64,000 bases of DNA from Pseudanabaena mucicola str. Chao 1806 (GCF_030323025.1 NZ_CP097329.1:3396001-3460000); one strand, 5' to 3'; positions 18,113 through 27,950 are shown, counted from the stretch's first letter. Notes: a model not told the origin generated them from the sequence alone. Program-made: numbers and translations.

Positions 18113-18935
18113 AAATATGCTCGTTGATGGCATGGGCTGGATGCATGAGTTGGGTTTTGAAGGCATAAATGTAGATCTAATCTATGGATTGCCCTATCAA
18201 AACCTAGAGACATTCCGTGAAACCCTCACCAAAACCATTGCTCTCAAGCCTGATCGCATTGCTGTCTTTAACTTTGCCTATGTACCTTGGTTAAAGCCCT
18301 TACAAAAGAAGAAAATCGATCCTGCAACTTTACCTTCCCCTGAAGAGAAGTTGCAAATCATGGAAATGACGATTGAAACCTTGACTAAGCATGGCTATGT
18401 GTTCATTGGTGTGGATCACTTCGCTAAGCCCAATGATGAATTAGCGATCGCTCAGCGTCAGGGAAAACTTCACCGTAATTTTCAGGGATATACCACCAAG
18501 CCTGAATCTGACCTCTTAGGATTTGGGATGACTTCGATCAGTATGCTGCAAAATGTCTATACTCAAAACCATAAGGGCTTACAGGACTTTTACAAGGCGA
18601 TCAATGCATGTGAGTTACCGATTGAGCGTGGTGTCAAGCTAAATGCTGATGACATTTTACGTCGTTCCATCATTATGGAATTGATGTGTCAATTTAAACT
18701 TTCGCAGAAGGAAATTGAATCTAAATATTATCTCACCTGCGATCGCGATTTTGGTAAATACTTTGCCGATGAACGCTCAAAGTTGTACCAAATGGAGGCT
18801 GATGGCTTGATTGAACTGAGACAAGACCACATTGAGGTGAAGCCTGCGGGTAGGTTGCTGATCCGTAATATTGCCTCAGTCTTTGATAGCTATCTCAGCA
18901 AAAATGAGACAGGTCGATTCTCCAAATCTATTTAA
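18106..18935 (+). pseudogene. hemN: hemN (oxygen-independent coproporphyrinogen III oxidase), N-terminus missing
   Basis: The frame reads QPENMLVDGMGWMHELGFEG, then DLIYGLPYQ, YVPWLKP and the HemN C-terminal domain to residue SKSI. It is the last ~275 residues of a ~460-residue radical-SAM enzyme that makes protoporphyrinogen precursors without oxygen. The CxxxCxxC cluster motif and SAM-binding first half are absent, so it cannot be catalytic. An ATG at 18117 could give a 272-residue product. It is fused at its 5' end to the truncated heme oxygenase. Confidence 0.85.
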
Positions 18936-18955
18936 TCCTTCACGCTCTAACTTCT

Positions 18956-19213
18956 ATGACATTGACTTTGACGAAACTGATCGCTTATTGGCATTCAGAT
19001 TATGAAACTGGCAACTTACAGGTAGATCAAGAACATCAAGAAATCTTTGAAATTGTGAATACTTTGAAGGAGGCTGTGGTCACCAAGCAAAACTTTGGCA
19101 TCATCGATAAAATCTTGTATCGCTTAGCTAGTCACGCAATTGAGCATTTTCAGACTGAAGAAACCTTATCGTCATGGCGATCTCTTCAAAGTGCTATTGC
19201 GATCGCAACCTGA
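18956..19213 (+). pseudogene. hemerythrin-like protein, truncated
   Basis: The N-terminal two-thirds of a bacteriohemerythrin, an O2-binding diiron protein: YWHSDYETGN, DQEHQEIFEIVN and HAIEHFQTEE are conserved. The fourth helix with its final metal ligands is missing; after ETLS the sequence switches to acsF sequence in another frame near 19160. The product would be 85 residues and probably unable to hold the diiron site. Context with hemN and acsF suggests an oxygen-sensing or oxygen-supply role in the original operon. Confidence 0.75.
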
Positions 19214-19610
19214 TCTATGGGGGACATGGCAAGCCAAACTCTGGGCACAATTCTTCCTATTGACGGTATTTGCCACCCACACAATCACTGTATTTGAACG
19301 GGCAGATTTCTATAAATCCATTAGCTTAGATGCCCGTCAATACAATAGGCAAGTAGTGGTGAATACCAATCACACCGCGATTAGTGCCTTTCCTGCGGTG
19401 CTTGATACAAGCCATCCTGACTTTTTCCCAAGATTAGAAAAATGTGCGGACTGCAATTTCCAACTGATAGCAATTAATGATAGCGATCGCCATCAGTTTG
19501 TAAAGACTTTACAAAAATGGTCTCTGTTCATCGCTATTTTCTGACAATTGTTGTTAATCTATCTTCTCAAGCCCATTGATGCTGAAGCTCAACGTGTTAC
19601 TGTTCATTGA
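19165..19610 (+). pseudogene. acsF: acsF/chlA-type Mg-protoporphyrin ester cyclase, C-terminal remnant
   Basis: Reads YRHGDLFKVLLRSQPDLWG, KLWAQFFLLTVFATH, DFYKSISLDARQYNRQV and LDTSHPDFFPRLEKC, matching the last ~140 residues of the oxidative cyclase that forms ring E of chlorophyll. The N-terminal diiron part is gone. An in-frame TGA at 19542-19544 interrupts the tail, which continues QLLLIYLLKPIDAEAQRVTV to the natural stop at 19608-19610. It is clearly non-functional. Genes of this set (chlA-II, ho2, hemN) form the low-oxygen operon in other cyanobacteria. Confidence 0.85.
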
Positions 19611-19648
19611 TGGAGCTTGTCTATAACTACAGAAGGAAAAGAACAGTG

Positions 19649-19821
19649 ATTAAGTAGCTAGACATATTCATCGACTCAATAGCGTTGGTGAGGTAAATCG
19701 CTGTGTGGATATCCATGGGGAAAGCAAAGAAAGGAATTACCTGCATCTAGTGACTCAGCTAAGACTTGCTAATCGTGAGATAATTCAGAGAATTTCTAAC
19801 CAGATGCACAATAGCCATTGA
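19649..19821 (+). pseudogene. unidentified coding remnant after an IS630-type end
   Basis: An isolated MITE/IS630 end (TTAAGTAGCTAGACATA at 19649) runs into an open frame, HIHRLNSVGEVNRCVDIHG and on through HLVTQLRLANREIIQRISNQ, ending with TGA at 19819-19821. The frame has no start and no recognised family. It probably records an insertion followed by deletion at the end of the decayed operon. Confidence 0.35.
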
Positions 19822-19906
19822 CAATTTATCTTTGCGTTTAGACCTCATCTAGGATTACTGATTAGCTAGTTTTTGGTCGCGATATTATCCCTAAACAGGC
19901 TAGGAT

Positions 19907-19997
19907 ATAGCAGTCCTAAATCATTTGTAGATTTTTGGTTTTTGAGAGACACATCCCGAAGGGATACGCATCCAAAACTCATTTAGGATTGCTATAC
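19907..19997. repeat. MITE-like repeat, family J
   Basis: Bounded by TATAGCAGTCCTAAATCATT and the complementary CATTTAGGATTGCTATA, with an internal CATCCCGAAGGGATACG hairpin. One end of the same family (GGCAATCCTAAATCATTTG) recurs at 59681. It separates the operon remnant from the next gene. Confidence 0.55.
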
Positions 19998-20024
19998 AAT
20001 ACATTAAGTAATTAGGAATTAACA

Positions 20025-20318
20025 ATGGTAGAACGCCCTATTAAAAAAGCAGATCGTCAACCTCAACCAGAAGGTAGCGAAAATACTAGTACAAGACGGT
20101 CTGACGACTCCGACAAAAAGCGTTCTAACCGTGATGGGGGTAAAGGTGGCAAGCGAGATAAAAAAGGCGGCAGGGATGAACAATTGAAAACACCCGTAAA
20201 TCTTGCTTTGGTAAGAGGACCCAAGCCAACTAAGACAAAACCAGTTGCTGAGGAAATTGTTGCTGAAGAATCTGCAGTTGTAGAAGAAAGTGCGACTGAA
20301 GAAACAACTGAAGCATAA
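20025..20318 (+). CDS. basic, low-complexity cyanobacterial protein
   Basis: A 97-residue protein: Lys/Arg/Gly/Asp-rich middle (about 25-50), a conserved-looking core LKTPVNLALVRGPKPTKTKP (55-74) and an acidic Glu/Ala tail. It is probably disordered and may bind nucleic acid; that is inference from composition. ATG after AGGAATTAACA. A strong terminator follows. Function unknown. Confidence 0.65.
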   Translation: MVERPIKKADRQPQPEGSENTSTRRSDDSDKKRSNRDGGKGGKRDKKGGRDEQLKTPVNLALVRGPKPTKTKPVAEEIVAEESAVVEESATEETTEA

Positions 20319-20331
20319 ATATTTTGTGATC

Positions 20332-20368
20332 AAATAAAAAAGTTGCGCCTAAGCCAGCTTTTTTATTT
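20332..20368. terminator. bidirectional rho-independent terminator
   Basis: Stem AAATAAAAAAG / CTTTTTTATTT enclosing a GC-rich loop. It lies between the convergent genes ending at 20318 (+) and 20363 (-) and has T-runs in both directions. Confidence 0.75.
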
Positions 20369-21247
20369 GGTGCGTGTTAGTAATCCTTGGCTGGGACTAA
20401 AGACGAGAGTTAATAAAAATAAAACGAGAACAGATAGGACGATCGCAGGTCCTGAGGGCAAATTTAAATAGTAGCTGGCATATAAGCCAATCACACTTGC
20501 CATCACGCCTATCCCCGCCCCAACAAAAATCATGTGATGCAATTCTTTCACTAATAAATAGGCGGTAATCGCAGGTCCAACGAGGAGAGACACCACTAAA
20601 ACTACGCCCATTGTCTGCATACTGGCAATAATCGTCAAAGTTACTCCTGCCATTAAGCCTAAATAGATAAGATTAACAGGTAAGCCTAATGCTTGCGCCC
20701 CAGTGCGATCAAAAGTGTAGAAAAGCAGTTGCCTATAGAACATAGCGATCGCTACTAATACAATCCCTGTAATAATTGCGACTCGTATTGTGTCGATTGA
20801 GGAGACGCTAAGAAGATCGCCGAATAAAAAGCCATGCAAGTCGATTTTAATTTTCAGCAGAGAAATTAACAAAATACCGATCGCGAAAAAACTTGAAGAT
20901 GTCAGAGCCATTGCTGCATCAACCTTGACGCGAGTTTGTGATCGCAACCATGCAATTAAAAATGCGCTACCGATACCAGAAATAAACGCCCCAATCACTA
21001 CATCAATTTTATAAAAAAAAGCGATCGCCATCCCTGGCATTACTGTATGTGTCATCACATCCCCAAGTAATGCCATGCGCTGCACAATCAAAAAGCACCC
21101 GATGATCGGACAGATAATTCCTGCTAAACCACCTACAATTAATGCATTTCGCATAAATTCTAATCCAAGTGGTTCAGTGACCCATTGCCAGAAGGGAAAG
21201 TGAGCTAATTGGGCAAATAATGGCGTAAGTATTGATGTGGATATCAA
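20363..21247 (-). CDS. metal ABC transporter permease (ZnuB/MntB family)
   Basis: A 294-residue integral membrane permease of the ABC-3 family for Zn, Mn or Fe uptake. About eight to nine hydrophobic helices; the loop GDVMTHTVMPGMA and the helix VVLVVSLLVGPAITAYLL are characteristic. The ATPase and solute-binding genes that usually accompany it are not adjacent: upstream lies only a MITE and a transposase remnant, so the rest of the operon may have been separated. Metal specificity cannot be read from the sequence. Confidence 0.9.
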   Translation of the reverse strand: MISTSILTPLFAQLAHFPFWQWVTEPLGLEFMRNALIVGGLAGIICPIIGCFLIVQRMALLGDVMTHTVMPGMAIAFFYKIDVVIGAFISGIGSAFLIAWLRSQTRVKVDAAMALTSSSFFAIGILLISLLKIKIDLHGFLFGDLLSVSSIDTIRVAIITGIVLVAIAMFYRQLLFYTFDRTGAQALGLPVNLIYLGLMAGVTLTIIASMQTMGVVLVVSLLVGPAITAYLLVKELHHMIFVGAGIGVMASVIGLYASYYLNLPSGPAIVLSVLVLFLLTLVFSPSQGLLTRTK

Positions 21248-21371
21248 AGCTATTTATTGGGTGAGTTATACATGTCGCTATGTCAATTTTGTCATAGGCA
21301 CTCATCTAATTTAGTGAATCATTTGTAGTTTCGTGGCGATCGCATTCAAGATCCTCTCTGCTTTTACTATT

Positions 21372-21475
21372 AAGTAGCTAGACATAAGTAAACTAAAAAC
21401 CGAGAGTTTTGTTCCGCCCGCGTAGCGGGCGGAACAAAACTCTGGTTTGGGTTTTAATTAAGTTGAGCTACTTAG
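21372..21475. repeat. MITE family B, copy 4
   Basis: Same structure as the copy at 9212, with the centre TTTTGTTCCGCCCGCGTAGC. It lies upstream of the metal permease, between it and a transposase remnant. Confidence 0.8.
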
Positions 21476-21477
21476 AA

Positions 21478-21738
21478 TATGTCGTTAGAGACCAATGACT
21501 AATGCCACCATCAAGACCAACTTCTTCAGGTGATGCTAATCGATTAGCGATTTTAGCTGATTGACTGTCAATACATCCTGTACAAGGCATAGCTTCTCTT
21601 CCTGCACTGACAACACGATACCATTACTGCAATTGTCCTTTTGCGACCTCCTATTCCTGCTGCGGATATCAAGTCATTTATCAGTTTCCACTGGTTATCG
21701 GTTAAGTCTGTGGGGTATGATTTCTTGGTTGCTTCCAT
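21478..21738 (-). pseudogene. IS5-family transposase remnant
   Basis: From ATG 21738 the frame reads MEATKKSYPTDLTDNQWKLI and GGRKRTIAV, the N-terminal part of an IS5-family (DUF4096) transposase. In another frame, 21478-21600 reads GREAMPCTGCIDSQSAKIAN, the DDE first-Asp region of the same family. The middle is deleted and frames do not join, so it is a fossil. Confidence 0.75.
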
Positions 21739-21882
21739 AAGGCTGTCTTTGTTTTTTGTATATTGACAGGCTATACCTTTGGAAGCTTTTTTGATCTTTT
21801 TTATCCCTAATATCTTCTCAAACACGCTCTTTTACAACAAAGCCTCAATTAAATACTCGAACTTGAAAATTAGTAGTTGGTT

Positions 21883-22698
21883 ATGAGTTACTTTCCCGAT
21901 CATCGTTATTTCGCTTACCTGACTTCACCTGCGATCGCCTCTATGACCAATAAGGAGAATGTAGTCATTATTCAGCCGATGGGTGCGATCGAACAGCATG
22001 GAGCACATTTACCACTGATTGTTGATGCTGCGATTAGTATTGAAGTATTGGCAAGAGCTTTAGATAAGTTAGATTCTGCTATTCCTGCCTATGCTCTACC
22101 ACCTTTGTACTACGGCAAATCCAATGAACATAGTACATTTGCAGGAACGATTACAATGAGTACACAGACTATGCTGGCGGTATTAACAGATATTGCTGAA
22201 AGTGTTTATCGGGCAGGCTTTCGCAAATTAGCTTTGATGAATTCTCACGGAGGACAGCCGCAGATTTTGGAAATAGTTGCTCGCGATCTGCATGAGAAAT
22301 ATTCAGATTTGATGATTTTTCCTCTCTTTACTTGGCGCGTGCCTAATGTGGCAAAGGATTTATTAAATGCAAAGGAATTAGAGCTAGGAATTCATGCTGG
22401 AGATGCAGAAACTAGTTTGATGTTGGCACTTTTACCTAAACAAGTGGACATGGACAAGGCAGTAACAGAATACCCCTATGGATTGCCTGAGCAAAGTATG
22501 CTGAGTATGGAGGGGGCGAATCCCTTTGCATGGGTGACACGAGATTTGACTAGAAGTGGGGTTTTGGGTGATGCAAGGGTGGCAACTAAAGAAAAGGGAG
22601 AAAAGATTTTGGCTTCTTTAGTTGAAGGTTGGACAGAATTGATCGAAGATATCTATAAATTTGAGCAACCTAAGGCGTATGGCAATCATTTCCTCTAA
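21883..22698 (+). CDS. creatininase family amidohydrolase
   Basis: A metal-dependent amidohydrolase of the creatininase superfamily, about 271 residues. The metal-binding elements [16 protein letters not shown] (Glu, His), a central SHGGQP and [13 protein letters not shown] are all present. The substrate in cyanobacteria is unknown; relatives act on creatinine, cyclic imides or formamidopyrimidine compounds. I choose the ATG at 21883 (MSYFPD) over an upstream TTG. The 3' end overlaps the ruvB start by 20 bases, so the two are translationally coupled. Confidence 0.88.
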   Translation: MSYFPDHRYFAYLTSPAIASMTNKENVVIIQPMGAIEQHGAHLPLIVDAAISIEVLARALDKLDSAIPAYALPPLYYGKSNEHSTFAGTITMSTQTMLAVLTDIAESVYRAGFRKLALMNSHGGQPQILEIVARDLHEKYSDLMIFPLFTWRVPNVAKDLLNAKELELGIHAGDAETSLMLALLPKQVDMDKAVTEYPYGLPEQSMLSMEGANPFAWVTRDLTRSGVLGDARVATKEKGEKILASLVEGWTELIEDIYKFEQPKAYGNHFL

Positions 22699-23881
22699 AT
22701 CAAGTCCCAATCCTGATGGCAATCAGCCAGACGATCAAACTGCTCAAAATTCTGTCCCTGCGAAAAAATCAACTCGTCGCAGTTCTAAAAAAGCTACTCC
22801 ATCGCCCGAAATTCAACAGGCTCTCGATTTGTTGCAAGCAGAGGCTACTCCAGAGGAGAAGTTAGCCGATCAATTAGCGAAAGATGATGCGACAACGGCT
22901 CAAGTTGGTACAGATATAAATATTCGTCCTAAAAATCTGCAAGATTATATTGGGCAAAAAGATTTAAAGGAATTGCTGCATATTGCGATCGCAGCGGCAA
23001 AGTCACGCTCATCAGCACTCGATCATTTGTTGCTCTATGGTCCTCCTGGATTAGGGAAAACTTCACTAGCTTTGATTATTGCTCAAGAAATGGGTGTGCA
23101 GTGCAAAATCACCTCTGCGCCTGCCCTTGAGCGTCCCCGTGATGTCGCAGGTTTGTTGGTTTCTCTACAGCAGGGAGATATTCTATTCATTGATGAAATT
23201 CATCGTTTACCGAACGTGACAGAAGAGATTCTTTATCCTGCAATGGAAGATTATCGCCTTGATATTACGATTGGCAAAGGACAAGGGGCAAGAATTCGCA
23301 GTGTACAGATCAATAAATTTACGCTGATCGGTGCGACTACCCGCATCGGGGCTTTGTCTTCACCATTGCGTGATCGTTTTGGCTTTGTACAACATTTCCG
23401 TTTCTATGAGCAGGATGAACTAACACAAATTGTGTCGCGTAGTGCCAAGATTTTGGCAACACCAATTGATGATGATGGGGCTGTGGCGATCGCCGCGAGA
23501 TCGCGTGGTACGCCTCGGATTGCCAATCGTCTCCTAAAGCGAGTACGGGACTATGCCGAAGTCAAGGCAAAGGGCGAATCGATTACAGGGGCGATCGCGG
23601 AATCTGCATTAGAATTGTTTAATGTCGATCCCAAAGGATTAGATTGGATTGATCGCAAGTTGCTAACGGTATTAATCGAAAACTTTAATGGCGGTCCTGC
23701 AGGTTTAGATACCTTGGCAGCAGCGACGGGTGAGGATGCTCATACGATTGAAGAAGTATATGAGCCATATCTGTTGCAAATTGGCTATATAAATCGCACC
23801 CCACGCGGTCGCGTCGCCACTGCCGCCGCATGGAAGCATTTGGGCTATCCTGTGCAAACAACAATCTCAGGTTTGTTATAA
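22679..23881 (+). CDS. ruvB: Holliday junction branch migration helicase RuvB
   Basis: Hexameric AAA+ motor that with RuvA drives branch migration of Holliday junctions. ATG 22679 gives 400 residues with a ~75-residue Ser/Lys-rich N-terminal extension common in cyanobacteria. Then come Walker [10 protein letters not shown], Walker B DEIHRL and the C-terminal winged helix ([20 protein letters not shown]). The start codon lies inside the end of the creatininase gene. Confidence 0.96.
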   Translation: MAIISSKSSPNPDGNQPDDQTAQNSVPAKKSTRRSSKKATPSPEIQQALDLLQAEATPEEKLADQLAKDDATTAQVGTDINIRPKNLQDYIGQKDLKELLHIAIAAAKSRSSALDHLLLYGPPGLGKTSLALIIAQEMGVQCKITSAPALERPRDVAGLLVSLQQGDILFIDEIHRLPNVTEEILYPAMEDYRLDITIGKGQGARIRSVQINKFTLIGATTRIGALSSPLRDRFGFVQHFRFYEQDELTQIVSRSAKILATPIDDDGAVAIAARSRGTPRIANRLLKRVRDYAEVKAKGESITGAIAESALELFNVDPKGLDWIDRKLLTVLIENFNGGPAGLDTLAAATGEDAHTIEEVYEPYLLQIGYINRTPRGRVATAAAWKHLGYPVQTTISGLL

Positions 23882-23910
23882 ATCAGGCAATTCCTGCTAA
23901 TCTCCTGCGT

Positions 23911-24012
23911 ATAGCGGTTTTTAAATGAGTGTGTACTCATTTGAAAACAAAATATCAGTCCTATTAAGAGTTTTGAGTTTTCATTTTGCCTACGGCAAAA
24001 TGAAAACCGCTA
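23911..24012. repeat. MITE family C, copy 2
   Basis: Opposite orientation to the copy at 9370-9472, with the same ATAGCGGTTTT ends and the two internal hairpins. It fills the gap between convergent ruvB and the S9 peptidase gene and could serve as a transcript barrier. Confidence 0.75.
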
Positions 24013-24034
24013 TAGCAGAGATCAACAGGAATTG

Positions 24035-25978
24035 CTATTTAGCATTTTCAATGGTGATCGCTTCAATCGCATCGGCAGGGGTAAATCCAAAGATCTGCGA
24101 ATAGAAATAGAACTCACCATCGAGAGCCCGTTTAATATTTTCAGCCTTTCGGAAACCGTGCTGCTCACCTTCAAAGGGAACATAGGCAACGGGCAAACCT
24201 TTTTTGCGTAAAGCTTCCACCATCATTTCTGCTTGATTGGGCGGCACGACTTTATCTTCTAGCCCTTGGAAAAAGGCGATCGCACAGGACAGCTTATCGG
24301 TGAAATGAATGGGCGATCGCTGAACATATAAATCCTTTTGTTCAGGATATTTGCCAATGAGGCTATCGAGATAGCGCGATTCAAATTTATGGGTATCAGT
24401 GGCAAGGGCTTCCAAATCACAAATGCCATAGTGACTTGCCCCTGCTTTGAAATCATTGCGGAATGTTAAGGCACAAAGGGTAGTGTAGCCACCTGCACTA
24501 CCGCCTGAAATCGCTAAGCGATCAACATCGACTAAACCTTTCTCCGCCAGAAACTTTGCACCATTGGCGCAATCATCCACATCAACGATTCCCCAATTAC
24601 CCTGGAGGCGATCGCGATATTCTCGACCATAGCCTGTGCTGCCTCCATAGTTGACATCTAGCACCGCAAAACCGCGACTCGTCCAATATTGAATACCGAG
24701 GCTCAAACTGCCTGAAGCGGATGCGGTGGGACCTCCATGACTTTTGACTAATAGCGGTGGCTTCTCATAGGTTTCCGCTTGGAAGTCTTTATTTTTGGGT
24801 GGATAGAATAAACCATGAGCAGTTTTGCCATTCTCTGTCGGAAATTCCACAGGCTGAGCTGTCGAGATATAATCGGGATCAAGCTGTAAGTCTGAGGCAA
24901 CTCGAATTTTTTGCCAAGTTCCTTGAGTAATATCTAGCAAAATAATTGCGGTCGGTTCCGTTGCTGAACCTCCATGAAAGACAGCGTGATCACCTTCACA
25001 CTTAACCCCTGAAATGGAAGTAAAGGGCAAATTAATCTCTTTTAATCCTGCTTCCAGATTTTCAGGATCAAGAAGTGCTAAATGAGATTTACCATAATGC
25101 GTATAGGAACAGAGGATTTTGCCATCACCAGTAAAGTCATAGGTAGACATTCCAAATACCCATTGCGGCAAGCCAAATTCTGCTTCCATCGGTGCAAGCG
25201 CTTGAATTGTTAAATTATCTGTGGCGCGATAGAGATTCCACCAACCTGTAAGATCGCTGACAAAGTAGAGATTACCATCGGCTGACCAACGTGGCTGAAA
25301 GATGGATTCCCGTTCACCCCCCGCCACTAATTGCGGATTCTGAATCGTGAGTACACCTACATCCGTTTCAACTAAATCCGCAACCCATAATTCTGTTCCA
25401 TCCCAAGGCATATTCGGATGATTCCAACTAATCCATGCCAGCTTGTCACCCATCGGATTCAAACTAGGCGAAGCGTAGAAATCTGCACCTGAGACTAAGA
25501 CTTGAATATCTTCCCCATTGCTGGTATTCACAGCAACTAGAGAATTAATAGGTTCTTCCCCTGCACTATGGTCTTCACGCACACAAATTAATTTGCCATA
25601 GAGCCGATTCCAGACAAAATCTGCATAGCGATAGGCACTTTCAGTCGTTAAAGGTTTACAAGAACTACCACTAACTTTGCGATAGATACATCGATCGCAA
25701 AAGTTTGAGAAATAGATTCTCCCATCATCTACTAGATATTCACCGCCGCCATATTCATGAACTAGTGATCGCACATTTAAGGTGGCAGGAGTCATCTCAC
25801 GATAGTTACCTTCGCTGTCGTAGCGCATAATCACATTGCGCCCCCCTTCGGTTGGTCGACCCTCATTCCAATAGACATAACCACCATCAATGGCGATCGC
25901 GCCGATGCGAATGCTGCTAGAAACAATTAAATCAGAACTAATTGGCGATTTCCAAGAACCGTATGGAGCTATTACCAT
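24035..25978 (-). CDS. S9 family serine peptidase (prolyl oligopeptidase-like)
   Basis: A 647-residue peptidase: an N-terminal beta-propeller (about 1-370, with WD/TolB-like strands such as PRWSADGNLYFVSDLTGWWN) and a C-terminal alpha/beta hydrolase with nucleophile Ser in GGSAGGY. The Asp in GLEDKVVPP and the His in EGEQHGFRK complete the triad. There is no signal peptide, so it should be cytoplasmic. It resembles acylaminoacyl-peptidase/dipeptidyl-peptidase branches. Monocistronic. Confidence 0.92.
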   Translation of the reverse strand: MVIAPYGSWKSPISSDLIVSSSIRIGAIAIDGGYVYWNEGRPTEGGRNVIMRYDSEGNYREMTPATLNVRSLVHEYGGGEYLVDDGRIYFSNFCDRCIYRKVSGSSCKPLTTESAYRYADFVWNRLYGKLICVREDHSAGEEPINSLVAVNTSNGEDIQVLVSGADFYASPSLNPMGDKLAWISWNHPNMPWDGTELWVADLVETDVGVLTIQNPQLVAGGERESIFQPRWSADGNLYFVSDLTGWWNLYRATDNLTIQALAPMEAEFGLPQWVFGMSTYDFTGDGKILCSYTHYGKSHLALLDPENLEAGLKEINLPFTSISGVKCEGDHAVFHGGSATEPTAIILLDITQGTWQKIRVASDLQLDPDYISTAQPVEFPTENGKTAHGLFYPPKNKDFQAETYEKPPLLVKSHGGPTASASGSLSLGIQYWTSRGFAVLDVNYGGSTGYGREYRDRLQGNWGIVDVDDCANGAKFLAEKGLVDVDRLAISGGSAGGYTTLCALTFRNDFKAGASHYGICDLEALATDTHKFESRYLDSLIGKYPEQKDLYVQRSPIHFTDKLSCAIAFFQGLEDKVVPPNQAEMMVEALRKKGLPVAYVPFEGEQHGFRKAENIKRALDGEFYFYSQIFGFTPADAIEAITIENAK

Positions 25979-26041
25979 GAGTTTTACTAAATTTTTTCTA
26001 TCTATAAATGATTATATCGCGATCAGTAATTCTTATTATGT

Positions 26042-26077
26042 AACCGATTTTAGTGTTAACGCCAAAATCGGTTTTTT
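26042..26077 (+). terminator. hairpin with T-run
   Basis: AACCGATTTT / AAAATCGGTT stem with a 12-base loop and a TTTTTT tail reading rightward. No plus-strand gene ends here, so it may insulate the divergent peptidase promoter or be left from a lost gene. Confidence 0.5.
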
Positions 26078-26164
26078 GAAAGCCTGTCTACGGTGGACTT
26101 TCAAAAACATGACTCAGCGATTGTGATAAAATTGGAATGTAGGCTTAAACCCTTACTGAGAACT

Positions 26165-26478
26165 ATGAACGATTTAACGATCAGCCTAAAGTCTGTAATC
26201 GATCTTACCGATGAACAGTTTTTTCAACTTTGTCGCAAAAATAGTGACCTCAGATTCGAGCGCAATGCTCAAGGAGATATCACAGTCATGGCTCCCGTAG
26301 GTAGTGAAACAAGCGCTCGCAACTCTGATTTAAATGATGATCTTGTATTTTGGAATCGACGCACAAAGTTAGGTATAGTCTTTGACTCTTCGGGGGCTTT
26401 AAACTTCCTAATGGTAGCGATCGCTCTCCTGATGCGTCATGGATTTTAAAGGAAAGATGGGAAGCTTTAACACCAGTT
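26165..26478 (+). pseudogene. Uma2 family protein, frameshifted and cut by an IS
   Basis: The N-terminal half of a Uma2 (DUF820) PD-(D/E)XK-like protein from ATG 26165 (MNDLTISLKSVIDLTDEQFF, FERNAQGDITVMAPVG). After VFDSSG a one-base slip moves the frame to FKLPNGSDRSPDASWILKER, and the coding sequence ends where the IS at 26479 begins. An intact relative lies at 43128. Not functional. Confidence 0.8.
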
Positions 26479-27552
26479 GGACTTACGCAAGAACTATAGG
26501 AATAGAAGGATTTTTAAGTTGGGATTTTAAATAATCAGATAAAAGTCCAGATTTAAGTTATTAAATAGTGTTACCCAATTGAAAAGCTAAGCGTTTAAGC
26601 TGATTCCAAACGAGCATGGCACAGGCGATATGATTACGTTGAATTCTAGACTTGCGGCACTGGCAAGACTGAATACCCGTCAATTGTTTGAGTTCACGAT
26701 GAAATTCCTCAATATTCCACCTGATAGAGCAAATAGCATGTACTTCAGGGGTGTAGTCTTGAGTTAAGTCGTTAGTCACGACATATTCTGTCCTGCTAGG
26801 AGAAACAGTGACCCAGAATAGTTTCACCTTTTTGTCTTTGGGGAATTTATTGATTTTGATCAATTTTCCTTGCAATAATTCTTTCTCAGACCAAGCTAGC
26901 TGGTCAATCTGCATATATTTTTTTACTCCACCACTCTGATCGACTAAACGATTCGACTTGAGTGGACAGTAATAGAGCTTGTCGAGGTTATCAATTTCTG
27001 CCATTAATCTTTGCGTGGCATACCAACTATCCATCAACATGGTTTGAAAGGGTAGTTGTTTGCTATAGACTAATCCTTGCAACATATCAGATACATGGTC
27101 TAGTTTGCTTTTCCCATCGCCTTTGGGGTCATAAATCCGATAGTCTACTACCCAAAATTCATGCCGTTTGAAATTGACATAGATACTGGTGACTATCCCG
27201 ATTCCTTGGACGACTCCATGCTCGTTACCACTGTATTGTCTTTGTGCCATCTCAATCTGCTTAGCTAACACTGTGTCATCAAAAAGCATGTACATGTACT
27301 TGGCTTCATCCGTAACGAAGCTCGGTTCTACGTTTTGCCAGAGTATCCTTGGGGTCAGTTTTTGTCCTCTCATATATCGGTTGATTTGGTCATGACTGTA
27401 TCCCTCTATGTGTTCCACTAAGTTCGTGATCGTATAGTTTATCTGGCTACTCAGCAGATACTGGCAATAGTTTAGGATGCTAAATTTCTTTGCCATTTGG
27501 CTTTGCCTAACTCTTCTTCCTTTTTACCTCTTTTCCGACACTGCGTAAGTCC
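26479..27552 (-). mobile_element. IS701/IS4-like insertion sequence
   Basis: A 1074-base element with inverted ends GGACTTACGCA (26479 and complement at 27552). It holds one transposase gene. Left flank is a broken Uma2 gene, right flank a broken integrase gene, and no target duplication is visible, so sequence was probably lost next to it after insertion. Confidence 0.8.
26561..27496 (-). CDS. DDE transposase, IS701/IS4-like
   Basis: A 311-residue transposase with Asp in MLFDDTVLAK, Asp in MLMDSWYATQRLM and Glu in WNIEEFHRELKQ, the DDE triad with the YREK-like spacing of the IS4 superfamily. An intact frame, so possibly still active. The family assignment between IS701 and IS4 is by resemblance only. 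Confidence 0.8.
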   Translation of the reverse strand: MAKKFSILNYCQYLLSSQINYTITNLVEHIEGYSHDQINRYMRGQKLTPRILWQNVEPSFVTDEAKYMYMLFDDTVLAKQIEMAQRQYSGNEHGVVQGIGIVTSIYVNFKRHEFWVVDYRIYDPKGDGKSKLDHVSDMLQGLVYSKQLPFQTMLMDSWYATQRLMAEIDNLDKLYYCPLKSNRLVDQSGGVKKYMQIDQLAWSEKELLQGKLIKINKFPKDKKVKLFWVTVSPSRTEYVVTNDLTQDYTPEVHAICSIRWNIEEFHRELKQLTGIQSCQCRKSRIQRNHIACAMLVWNQLKRLAFQLGNTI

Positions 27553-27623
27553 TAAGGCTGTAAGCTTAGCCAAGATTGAAAAACGATTGGGATGTAATAC
27601 CTTGAGGCATAGCTTTGCTACAC

Positions 27624-27734
27624 ATTACAGCGCTTTGCGCTTACTTAAACCCCAGAAATATTTTTGAAAGTGGCGCGAAGCAAAACTTTCAAAAATATTT
27701 CTGTACTACTCAAAGCCTCAATAGGCTGTAATTA
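27624..27734. repeat. MITE family F, copy 1
   Basis: About 110 bases with ends ATTACAGC / GCTGTAAT and an internal perfect hairpin AGAAATATTTTTGAAAGT with its complement. It is inserted inside the integrase remnant. A second copy lies at 63392-63503 and a short derivative at 15215. Confidence 0.75.
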
Positions 27735-27802
27735 CAAAATTTCGTACAGTGCAGGAGTTATTAGGGCATAAGGATGTGAAAACAACCATGATTTATACAT
27801 AT

Positions 27803-27894
27803 TAGGACTTACGCAAACCGAACGAATTTATTAGGCTTGAGGTAGATGTGGTGCGGGCGAAGCCCGCACCACATCTACCCAATGTGTAAGTCCT
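27803..27894. repeat. MITE family G (ends like the adjacent IS)
   Basis: An insert bounded by AGGACTTACGC and GTAAGTCCT with the central hairpin GATGTGGTGCGGGCGAAGCC. It is flanked by ACATAT on both sides; removing the insert and one copy restores the integrase reading IYTYVLN. The ends match the IS at 26479-27552. Confidence 0.75.
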
Positions 27895-27950
27895 ACATAT
27901 GTACTTAATCAGAATAGTAAGGAAGTAATTAGTCCACTCGATCGCATGAA

